From Acidimicrobiales bacterium (GTDB lineage Bacteria; Actinomycetota; Acidimicrobiia; Acidimicrobiales; UBA8190), in NCBI GenBank assembly GCA_030042575.1, contig JASHZK010000273.1, positions 1 through 7,927 of the forward strand: 7,927 bases of DNA, read 5' to 3'. Position numbers and translations under genes: made by a program. Below are positions 1-5,621 of the stretch, piece after piece. The notes below the pieces were generated by a model. It worked only from the letters and a program-made list of their open reading frames with translations. It did not search any database and had not been told where the DNA came from. Within the stretch, counting starts at the first letter, position 1; every line of letters begins with the position of its first letter.

Positions 1-425
1 CTCCAGCACAGGCTCAGGTCACCGGCCAGGCACGCCGGGCAGGGGGGCTCGACGCCTCGGGGCCGGCAGGTCAGCCACGGGTTGAGGACCACGCGCTGGC
101 CCGCCTGCACCCCTTCGGCCTCGGGTCCCAGCGCCACTACCTCGGCCACGACCTCGTGCCCGGGCACGTGGGGGATGGACGAGAAGGCCGCCATGGGATT
201 GTCGATGTCCCCCTCGCCGAAGTCACCCAGCACCAGCTTGGAGTCCGAGCCGCACACCCCCGAGAGGATCGGTCGGATGATCACCCAGTCGGGGCGCACG
301 AAGTGGGCGTCCTCGATGTGGTGCAGGCCGAAGGGTTGGGCCAACAGATGGGCCTCGAGGTCGTCGACCGGTTCGGGCCGCTTCTCGTCGGGATCCGGCG
401 GGGCGCCGAAGACGAGCGCCTTCAT
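1..425 (-). CDS. Zinc-dependent alcohol dehydrogenase (MDR family), N-terminal 141 codons, cut by window edge
   Basis: This is the N-terminal part of a medium-chain dehydrogenase/reductase, which oxidises an alcohol (or reduces a carbonyl) with a nicotinamide cofactor. The catalytic-zinc motif GVCGSD lies at residues 57-61 (Cys58), and GHE at 90-92 follows the usual PHVPGHE context. A structural-zinc cysteine cluster is visible at Cys120, Cys129, Cys132 and Cys140. The spacing of the last three (C-x2-C-x7-C) is standard, but the first cysteine is separated by an eight-residue loop instead of two. The Rossmann cofactor domain lies beyond the window, so NAD/NADP preference cannot be read. The ATG at 423-425 sits one base after the stop of the CoA-transferase gene and has a strong Shine-Dalgarno nine bases upstream, so it is the fourth gene of the operon. 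The physiological alcohol is unknown; a hydroxyacyl or alcohol intermediate of the same pathway is an inference. Confidence 0.88.
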   Translation of the reverse strand, partial: MKALVFGAPPDPDEKRPEPVDDLEAHLLAQPFGLHHIEDAHFVRPDWVIIRPILSGVCGSDSKLVLGDFGEGDIDNPMAAFSSIPHVPGHEVVAEVVALGPEAEGVQAGQRVVLNPWLTCRPRGVEPPCPACLAGDLSLCW

Positions 426-426
426 G

Positions 427-1635
427 TCACACCACTCCTTTCGCCACCATCTCGTCGAGCTCTTCGGTGCTCAGGCCGGTCATGGTGCACCACACCTCTT
501 CGTTGTCCGCACCCAACCTCGGCGCTCCTCGGGGCACCGCCTGTTCCTCTCCCACCAACCGAGGATAAGGGGCCTGCTGGTGCAGGGGCCCCACCACCGG
601 ATCGGCCACCTCGACCAGGTCACGGCGCGCCGCGAAATGCGGGTCGAGGGCGATCTCCTTGGCGCTGTAGGCGGCCGCCACCGGTACGTCGTGGGCCACG
701 CACACCGCCTCGAGCTCCTCGGCGCTGTGGGTGAGGGCCCATGCCGCCACCTCGGCGTTGATCTCGTCGCCGTGGCGGGCCCGCTCGGCCAACGTGACGA
801 AGCGCGGGTCTTCGAGCAGATCGGGTCGGCCCATGGCCCGGCACAGCCGGGCGAAATTGGCGTCGGAGCCGGCCACGATGCACACGTAGCGTCCGTCGCC
901 GCTGCGGTAGTTGTCGAGGGGCGCCGAGTTCGACAGGCGGTTGCCTTGGCGGCTGCGCACGATCCCCAGCTTCTCGTAGCCGGCCACCGTCCACTCCAGG
1001 ATGCGCAGCACCGATCCGTACAGTGAGGCGTCGACCACCGCTCCCTGGCCCGTGCCCCGGGCATCGCGCCGGTACAAAGCGGCCAGCGCCGCCTCGGCGG
1101 CGAACACCCCGGTCAGGTAGTCGGCCACCGTGACCCCTGGCCGCACGGGCGGCCGGTCGGCCTCGCCCGTCAGGTGCAGCAGCCCGCCGTAGGCCACGCC
1201 CAGGCGGTCGAGGCCGGGGCGGTGGGCGTAGGGGCCGTCCTGGCCGAAGGCGCTGATGCGGACGAAGACCAGGCGGGGGTCGAGGTGGGCCGGGCCCAGC
1301 CCCCATCCTTCGAGGGTTCCCGGACGGAAGTTCTCGCAGATCACATCGGCGGTCGCCGTCAGGCGGCGGAAGAGCGCCTGGCCCTCGGACCGGCGCAGGT
1401 CGCAGGTGGCGCTCTTGCGGCCCCTGCCCTCCACCGCCCAGAACAGCGAGTAGCCGGGGGTTCCGGATGACTCGTCTTCCACGAACGGTCCGATGCCGCG
1501 CATGAAGTCACCACCGTCGGGCTGCTCGACTTTCACCACCTCGGCTCCCCATTCCCCGAGGAGCCCGGCGCAGAAGGGCGCCCCGATGCGGGTGCCGACG
1601 TCGATCACCCGCAGTCCCTGGAGCGGCCCACCCAT
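427..1635 (-). CDS. Class III CoA-transferase (CaiB/BaiF family), 402 aa
   Basis: Members of this cytoplasmic family move CoA between acyl-CoA and a free acid. Family landmarks are clear. The N-terminus (residues 6-38) is the usual start, with LRVIDVGT and GAEVVKVEQPDGGD. ENFRPGTLEGWGL lies at 101-113, RISAFGQDGPYAHRPGLD at 126-143, and the GTGQG turn at 194-198. Length is normal for the family. The segment VDASLYGSVLRILEW (201-215) aligns with the region of formyl-CoA transferase that holds the acyl-accepting aspartate (Asp169 there). By that alignment the position is Gly207, where Asp or, in many homologues, Glu is expected, so the activity is uncertain. The ATG lies 10 bases after the stop of the upstream gene with no good Shine-Dalgarno, which suggests translation coupled to its neighbour. 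It is the third gene of the operon. Substrate cannot be assigned. Confidence 0.92.
   Translation of the reverse strand: MGGPLQGLRVIDVGTRIGAPFCAGLLGEWGAEVVKVEQPDGGDFMRGIGPFVEDESSGTPGYSLFWAVEGRGRKSATCDLRRSEGQALFRRLTATADVICENFRPGTLEGWGLGPAHLDPRLVFVRISAFGQDGPYAHRPGLDRLGVAYGGLLHLTGEADRPPVRPGVTVADYLTGVFAAEAALAALYRRDARGTGQGAVVDASLYGSVLRILEWTVAGYEKLGIVRSRQGNRLSNSAPLDNYRSGDGRYVCIVAGSDANFARLCRAMGRPDLLEDPRFVTLAERARHGDEINAEVAAWALTHSAEELEAVCVAHDVPVAAAYSAKEIALDPHFAARRDLVEVADPVVGPLHQQAPYPRLVGEEQAVPRGAPRLGADNEEVWCTMTGLSTEELDEMVAKGVV
435..440 (-). promoter_or_regulatory. Shine-Dalgarno of the alcohol dehydrogenase gene
   Basis: The minus strand reads AAGGAG, nine bases before the ATG at 425, inside the last codons of the CoA-transferase gene. 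It fixes the start of the alcohol dehydrogenase and indicates independent ribosome loading in addition to coupling through the TGA-C-ATG junction. Confidence 0.8.
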
Positions 1636-1645
1636 CTGCGGACGA

Positions 1646-2512
1646 TCAGTTGCCGGAACCGGCGCTCGTGGGCGGCGCGTCGCCTCGGTCTCGGGCGGCG
1701 AAGACCTCCCTCATGGATCCGAGTTGCTTGCGCTCCTCCAGGGCCGACAAAGCGGTGGCCGTGTTGTGGACCCAGTGGTGGGCCATGAAGTGGTACTTCC
1801 ACGACGCGCCCTGGCCCTGGACCTCGGCTACGTAATTGATGGAGGCCTTGACCACTTCGGCCGTGATCGGTGGGACGAGGGCTATGCGCCGAGCCAGTTC
1901 TCCGGCTCGCTCGGCCAGCTCGCGGCGGGGCACGACCCGGTTCACGAGTCCCAGGCGAAAGGCCTCAGCGGCGTCGATCTCCTCGGCGGCCAGGAGGAAC
2001 TCCTTGGCCTGGCGGATGCCCATCTCCCAGGGCTCGACCAACAGTTCCACGCCGGCACCGGTCATGCGCAGCACGGGATTGGAGAAGGTGGCGTCGTCGG
2101 CGGCCACGATGATGTCGCACATGCAGGCCAGCATGAGCCCGGCGGCCACGCACTTGCCCTGCACGGCGGCGATGGTGGGTTTGCGGAAGTCGTGGATCTT
2201 CCGGCACCGTTCCACGTACATCAGTTGTTCGTGGCGGAATTTACCCTCTGGGGTCTCGCGCATGGCCACCCACTGGTCGGGTTCCTCCGCCCCCACCAGG
2301 GCTTTGAGGTCGTGGCCGGCGCTGAAATGCTTGCCCGCCCCGCCCAGCACCACCACCCGCACGTCGTCGTCGCCGTCCGCTCGGTCGAAGGCGGCGTCGA
2401 GCCCGTCGATGAGCGCGCTGTTCTGGGCGTTGGCCACCTCGGGACGGTTCAAGGTGATGGTGGCCACCGGCCCGTCCACGTCGTAGCGCACCACCTGCTC
2501 GTCAGTTCCCAC
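1646..2512 (-). CDS. Enoyl-CoA hydratase/isomerase (crotonase-fold) protein, 288 aa, catalytic glutamates not conserved
   Basis: The crotonase fold is evident. After the opening strand (VATITLNRPE), residues 65-69 AGHDL form the first oxyanion-hole element, and the Ala-Gly-rich helix with CMCDIIVAADDATF (130-143) is the second. IDAAEAFRLGLVNRVVP (179-195) is the usual C-terminal signature. Compared with rat mitochondrial hydratase, the two water-activating glutamates (Glu144, Glu164) align with Met127 and Val147, so ordinary hydration of enoyl-CoA is doubtful. Isomerase, hydrolase, lyase or acyl-CoA-binding roles are possible. The GTG at 2510-2512 is chosen as start because a GAGGAGG Shine-Dalgarno lies six bases upstream. 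A longer frame from 2551 would run further into the upstream dehydrogenase gene. From the GTG the two genes overlap by 11 bases, showing tight coupling. The family call is firm; the reaction is not. Confidence 0.88.
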   Translation of the reverse strand: MGTDEQVVRYDVDGPVATITLNRPEVANAQNSALIDGLDAAFDRADGDDDVRVVVLGGAGKHFSAGHDLKALVGAEEPDQWVAMRETPEGKFRHEQLMYVERCRKIHDFRKPTIAAVQGKCVAAGLMLACMCDIIVAADDATFSNPVLRMTGAGVELLVEPWEMGIRQAKEFLLAAEEIDAAEAFRLGLVNRVVPRRELAERAGELARRIALVPPITAEVVKASINYVAEVQGQGASWKYHFMAHHWVHNTATALSALEERKQLGSMREVFAARDRGDAPPTSAGSGN

Positions 2513-3713
2513 CGACAGCCTCCTCGCGGGGAAGGCCCAGCACCCGCTCACCGATCACGTTTCGCTGGATCTCGTTGGTCCCGGCGAAGATCGACGAGGC
2601 CTGATAGTAGAGCCAGGCCCGTTGCCAGGAGCCGTCTCCGGGGTTGTGGGCCGCCCCGCGCCACAGCGGTGCCGCCGGGCCGAGGACGTCGAGGGCCAGC
2701 GAGTGCAGGCGCTTGCTCATCTCGCTCCAGTACAGCTTGAGCACGCTTGCCTCCGGCCCCGGTTCCATGCCGCGCTCCAGCTTCGAGAGCGATCGCCAGT
2801 TGTGGAGCTGGAACAGCCGCACCTCCACGTAAGCCTGGGCCAGCCGCCGGCGCAGGCGAGGGTCATCGAAGGCACCGGAGGTGGCGGCGGTGCGCATGAG
2901 CTCGTCGAGGTGCTGGAGATGGATGACGAGCTGTCGTGGGTTGACCCCTCGTTCGTGCGACAGGGTGGAACCGGCCACCGTCCATCCCATGCCGGGTACC
3001 CCCACGAGCTGGTCGTCGGGGACGTCGACGTCATCGAGGTGCACTTCGTTGAATTCGGCCTCACCGGTGATCTGCACCAGGGGCCTTACCTCGACTCCCG
3101 GTGCGTGCATGTCGACCACGAAGAACGAGAGTCCCCGGTGCCGCCCTGCCTGGGGATCGCTGCGGGCCAGGCACACCCCCCAGTCGGCGAACTGGGCATA
3201 GGAGGTCCACACCTTGGTGCCCTGGAGGACCCAGCCTCCTTCTTCGCCGCCACCACCGTCTTTGCGACGAGCGGTGGTTCGCACCGAGGCCAGGTCGGAG
3301 CCGGCCTCGGGCTCGCTGAAAAGCTGGCACCACAGCTCATCGGCCGCCAGGATCGCCGGCAGCCACCGCTGTTTTTGGTCCTCGGTCCCGTGAGCGAGCA
3401 GGGTCGGGCCGGCCAGGTTGACGCCGATGCGTCCCACCAGCTCCGGGGCCCGGGCTCGGGCCAGCTCCTCCTGCACCACGAAGTTGGCCGTCGGCCCCAG
3501 TCCCCGTCCGCCGTAAGCCTTGGGCCAGGTGACACCCACCCATCCAGCTTCGGCCAGTTGGCCCTGCCATCGCCGGCCGAAGGTGACCTCGTCGGCCAAG
3601 TCGTCGAAGCGCGGGGGCAGGCCGACGCCGTATTCCCAGGGCAGGTTGGCCTCCAACCAGGCGCGCATCTCGGCTCGCAGCTCGTCCATCTCGGCAGTGG
3701 CGGCAAGATCCAC
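2502..3713 (-). CDS. Acyl-CoA dehydrogenase, catalytic (alpha-type) subunit, 403 aa
   Basis: This is an FAD-dependent acyl-CoA dehydrogenase, introducing the alpha-beta double bond into acyl-CoA. WPKAYGGRG lies at 63-71, the flavin/substrate motif LFSEPEAGSDLASV at 131-144, and LQGTKVWTSYAQFADW at 163-178. The C-terminal NEIQRNVIGERVLGLPRE (380-397) is typical of actinobacterial FadE proteins. The catalytic Glu of medium-chain dehydrogenase (Glu376) aligns with Ala377 in IFAGT. A Glu254 in LSHERG matches the alternative base position used by isovaleryl-CoA dehydrogenase. The usual R-x-x-FG-x-P FAD-binding motif is absent from the C-terminal helices and is supplied by the divergent neighbour. 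This pattern matches the alpha2beta2 dehydrogenases of mycobacterial steroid catabolism (FadE26/27, FadE28/29 type). The start is GTG at 3711-3713; an ATG at 3687-3689 (residue 9) is a possible alternative, as neither has a clear Shine-Dalgarno. It is the first gene of the operon. Confidence 0.93.
   Translation of the reverse strand: MDLAATAEMDELRAEMRAWLEANLPWEYGVGLPPRFDDLADEVTFGRRWQGQLAEAGWVGVTWPKAYGGRGLGPTANFVVQEELARARAPELVGRIGVNLAGPTLLAHGTEDQKQRWLPAILAADELWCQLFSEPEAGSDLASVRTTARRKDGGGGEEGGWVLQGTKVWTSYAQFADWGVCLARSDPQAGRHRGLSFFVVDMHAPGVEVRPLVQITGEAEFNEVHLDDVDVPDDQLVGVPGMGWTVAGSTLSHERGVNPRQLVIHLQHLDELMRTAATSGAFDDPRLRRRLAQAYVEVRLFQLHNWRSLSKLERGMEPGPEASVLKLYWSEMSKRLHSLALDVLGPAAPLWRGAAHNPGDGSWQRAWLYYQASSIFAGTNEIQRNVIGERVLGLPREEAVGGN
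2519..2525 (-). promoter_or_regulatory. Shine-Dalgarno that sets the GTG start of the crotonase-fold gene
   Basis: The minus strand reads GAGGAGG and then six bases before GTG at 2512. It lies inside the 3' end of the acyl-CoA dehydrogenase gene. This decides in favour of the GTG over the upstream in-frame start at 2551, which would add 13 residues not typical of the family. Confidence 0.8.
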
Positions 3714-3777
3714 GGTGACCGTCGACCAGGCTATGACACGGGCGTCACGATCGAATCCGGGCGCCTACCATCGTCGG
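3714..3777. promoter_or_regulatory. Divergent promoter region between the two acyl-CoA dehydrogenase genes
   Basis: These 64 bases separate two GTG starts pointing away from each other, so both transcription units must begin in or near here. On the plus side a TACCAT hexamer fits an actinobacterial -10. On the minus side the best -10 candidate is TAGCCT (complement of 3728-3733), 14 bases before the GTG at 3713. No convincing -35 element or clean operator palindrome was seen. Shared control of the two putative enzyme subunits is an inference from the geometry. Confidence 0.6.
3766..3771 (+). promoter_or_regulatory. -10 element TACCAT of a probable leaderless transcript
   Basis: TACCAT matches the actinobacterial TANNNT -10 pattern and is followed by exactly six bases and then the GTG start of the plus-strand dehydrogenase. 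Transcription would begin at or next to the start codon, which explains why no Shine-Dalgarno is present. The same arrangement recurs at 7307-7318. There is no recognisable -35. Confidence 0.5.
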
Positions 3778-4905
3778 GTGGACTTCGAGCTCTCCGAGGA
3801 CCAGTTGGCCCTGCGCAAGGCGGCGGCCGACCTGCTCGAGGCCATGTCGCCCATTGCCCGGGTCCGGGAGGTGGCCGAAAGCGACACCCACCTCGACGGC
3901 GTGCTGTGGCAGGCCATGGCCGACCAGGGCTGGATGGCGGTCGAGCTCCCCGCCCACGACGGCGGGTTGGGGCTGGGCGCGGTGGAGGTCTCGGTCCTCG
4001 GCGAGCAGCTCGGGAGTTGCCTGGCGCCGGTGCCGTACCCCGGGACGGTGGTGGCCGCCGGGGTTTTGAGTCGGTCGTCGGCCGCCGGGTCGATCACGAG
4101 CGACGACCTCCTGGCAGGGACCACTGTCGCCCGTTGGATCGAGCGCCTGGTCACAGGCTCGGCCGTGGGAGCGCTGGCCTGGTCGACGCGGCTCGACGCC
4201 GTGTCGGCCACCTGCCGACAGGGCCAGTGGCGCCTGTCCGGTAGCACCGACCCGGTCGTCTTCGGCCCGGCGGCCGACGTCTTCGTCGTTCCCGGTGCCA
4301 CAGAGGAGGGTCCGGCGCTGTTTGCCGCTGCTCCCGGCCACCGCCCGAAGTCCGAGCCGGCCATGGATCGCACCCGCAGTCTGGGTTGCCTGGTACTGCA
4401 GGACGAGCCGGTCCTGCGGCTGGGCGGCGAGGAGGCGGTGCAGGGCGTGCTCGACCGTTCAGCCACCGCGCTGTGCGCCGAGATGTTGGGTGCGGCCGAG
4501 CGAGTCATGAACATGACCGTCGACTATGCCAAGGACCGCGTGCAATTCGGCCGGCCCATCGGCAGCTTCCAGGCGGTGAAGCACCGCTGTGCCGACATGC
4601 TGGTCGACGTGGAGGGGATGCGCTCGGCCGCCTACTACGCGGCATGGGCGGTGGGAGCCGGCGATCCCGATGCTCCGGCCGCCGCCTCGGCAGCCAAGGT
4701 GTGGTGCTCAGAGGCGTCGCGCCGAGTGATGGCCTCGGGATTGCAGGTCCACGGCGGGATCGGATTCACCTGGGAGCACGACCTGCATCTCTTCGTCAAG
4801 CGGGCGCAGCTCGACCAGGTGAGCTTCGGTGAGGCTCGCCTCCATCGTGATCGGCTCGCCCGCCTCCTGCGTTCCCGAGCCGAGGCGGGGCTCCCCGTTC
4901 TCTGA
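3778..4905 (+). CDS. Acyl-CoA dehydrogenase, FAD-site (beta-type) subunit, 375 aa
   Basis: This acyl-CoA dehydrogenase-family protein begins DFELSEDQLALRKAAADLL, the normal N-terminal helix. The C-terminal domain carries the FAD motifs RVQFGRPIGSFQAVKH (254-269) and LQVHGGIGFTWEHDLHLF (322-339). The middle domain is degenerate and has no SEP-x-AGSD flavin/substrate motif. Both known catalytic-base positions are non-acidic by alignment: the medium-chain Glu376 site falls on Phe350, and the isovaleryl-type site falls on Ser228. It should therefore not work alone. It fits the partner subunit of heteromeric dehydrogenases, completing the active site of the alpha-type protein encoded head-to-head with it. 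The GTG at 3778 is preferred because homology begins there and a -10 sits just upstream; the frame stays open further 5' but would be antisense to the neighbouring gene. Its stop is one base from the stop of the convergent toxin gene. Confidence 0.92.
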   Translation: MDFELSEDQLALRKAAADLLEAMSPIARVREVAESDTHLDGVLWQAMADQGWMAVELPAHDGGLGLGAVEVSVLGEQLGSCLAPVPYPGTVVAAGVLSRSSAAGSITSDDLLAGTTVARWIERLVTGSAVGALAWSTRLDAVSATCRQGQWRLSGSTDPVVFGPAADVFVVPGATEEGPALFAAAPGHRPKSEPAMDRTRSLGCLVLQDEPVLRLGGEEAVQGVLDRSATALCAEMLGAAERVMNMTVDYAKDRVQFGRPIGSFQAVKHRCADMLVDVEGMRSAAYYAAWAVGAGDPDAPAAASAAKVWCSEASRRVMASGLQVHGGIGFTWEHDLHLFVKRAQLDQVSFGEARLHRDRLARLLRSRAEAGLPVL

Positions 4906-4906
4906 T

Positions 4907-5293
4907 TCAGTGCTCCGAGAGATCGGTGGCGCTGAAGCCGGGATTGAGGTGGAGCAGCGGTTCGTGCGCCAATCGGGCGACGGCGTAGGTGCAGCATTCG
5001 CCCATGGTCAAGTTGGCCTGGTGGTGGCCGCGTCCGAACCGCCAATAGGCGCCGAGTGCCTCGCGCCAGTGCCTCTCGCCGAACGGGATCTCCACCAGCT
5101 CGAACTCCTCCCTGAGTCGGTCGAGAAGACCTTCGGCGTCGCGCTGGAGGCGTGCACCGAGGATGACGCCGGTCTGCACCAAGGTGGGCGTGCCGATGCC
5201 GACGAAGAAGTCCCTGGAGATCCGGTCGAGCAGCAGGTGGTGCCCGGGCTCCTTGAAGGCGATGGCCACGAGAGCAGAGCTGTCGACGATCAC
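4907..5293 (-). CDS. vapC: VapC-type PIN-domain toxin, 128 aa, altered active site
   Basis: VapC toxins are small PIN-domain ribonucleases, usually cutting tRNA or rRNA when freed from VapB. The start VIVDSSALVAIAFKEPG (1-17) supplies the first acidic residue, Asp4. TPTLVQTGVILGARL (35-49), RFGRGHHQANLTMGECCTYA (85-104) and the C-terminal FSATDL (120-125) follow the family's order. The acidic quartet is eroded: the usual LVE glutamate is Gln40, the usual GDC aspartate is Glu99, and the aspartate normally just before the last Phe is missing (Pro118-Gly119). Nuclease activity may be weak or lost. The GTG start overlaps the antitoxin stop as GTGA and has GAGGAG eight bases upstream. Length is normal, with no frameshift. 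The family call rests on sequence pattern plus the antitoxin neighbour. Confidence 0.88.
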   Translation of the reverse strand: MIVDSSALVAIAFKEPGHHLLLDRISRDFFVGIGTPTLVQTGVILGARLQRDAEGLLDRLREEFELVEIPFGERHWREALGAYWRFGRGHHQANLTMGECCTYAVARLAHEPLLHLNPGFSATDLSEH

Positions 5294-5562
5294 CCGGCTT
5301 GCTCCTCGCTTCCGAGAAGGGCGTGGATCTCGTCGTCGGCCATGGCTCGGCCCAGTTGGTCGGGAGGCACCAGGGGCCACAGCTCGGACTCGAGGAACTC
5401 GACGATCCGGGTTCGTCGATCGAGCAGGCCGCCGCGTTGTACCAGCTTGAGCCGGCGATCCACCAGGGCCCTGCGCACGGCCTCGGTCTTCGTCTCTCCG
5501 GTGAGTCGGGAGAGCTCGTCGGCCAGGCGTACCACCTCGGGATTCTTCATGGTCAAGGCCAT
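5290..5562 (-). CDS. vapB: VapB-type antitoxin, 90 aa
   Basis: VapB proteins bind and block VapC and repress their own operon by binding DNA. The N-terminus MALTMKNPEVVRLADELSRL is typical of the Rv0623/PSK-type antitoxins: a short strand, then helices TGETKTEAVRRALVDRR (residues 21-37) forming a ribbon-helix-helix-like DNA-binding domain. The rest (38-90) is a charged tail expected to wrap the toxin. The ATG at 5560-5562 is preferred because homology begins there; an in-frame ATG four codons later (5548-5550) is possible, and longer frames reach into non-conserved sequence. No strong Shine-Dalgarno precedes it. Its TGA overlaps the vapC start by four bases. The upstream spacer contains inverted repeats that could include its operator. 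Confidence 0.85.
   Translation of the reverse strand: MALTMKNPEVVRLADELSRLTGETKTEAVRRALVDRRLKLVQRGGLLDRRTRIVEFLESELWPLVPPDQLGRAMADDEIHALLGSEEQAG
5302..5307 (-). promoter_or_regulatory. Shine-Dalgarno of the vapC gene
   Basis: The minus strand reads GAGGAG, eight bases before the vapC GTG at 5293, within the end of vapB. It supports the GTG as the true start and shows that toxin translation is provided for besides coupling through the GTGA overlap. Confidence 0.75.
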
Positions 5563-5621
5563 GCCCTGACTGTGCCTCAGGGCTGTAACGGCCGTACCGA
5601 GGACCCACGGGCCGAAGTTGG

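Noticed and set aside
82..1026. Long plus-strand open frame opposite the alcohol dehydrogenase and CoA-transferase genes
   Set aside because: The product is a low-complexity mix with no recognisable motif, and the opposite strand encodes clear protein families. GC-rich third positions keep antisense frames open.
1493..2740. 415-codon plus-strand open frame opposite the crotonase-fold gene
   Set aside because: It runs antisense across three real genes and is rich in Gly, His, Arg and Pro with no domain signature; it is a shadow.
3520..3777. Upstream in-frame extension of the beta dehydrogenase
   Set aside because: Residues there do not resemble the family, they lie antisense to the neighbouring gene, and a -10 element sits six bases before the GTG at 3778.
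2622..4244. 540-codon plus-strand open frame opposite the alpha dehydrogenase and entering the beta dehydrogenase in another frame
   Set aside because: It crosses the divergent promoter and two genes with strong homology in other frames, and shows no domain of its own.
4829..5569. 246-codon plus-strand open frame opposite vapBC
   Set aside because: The opposite strand holds a clear antitoxin-toxin pair with Shine-Dalgarno and GTGA overlap; this frame has no recognisable motif.
5294..5608. N-terminal extension of the vapC frame to 5608
   Set aside because: The extension overlaps vapB in another frame and is an Arg-Pro-Gly-rich stretch without family similarity; the GTG at 5293 has a proper Shine-Dalgarno.
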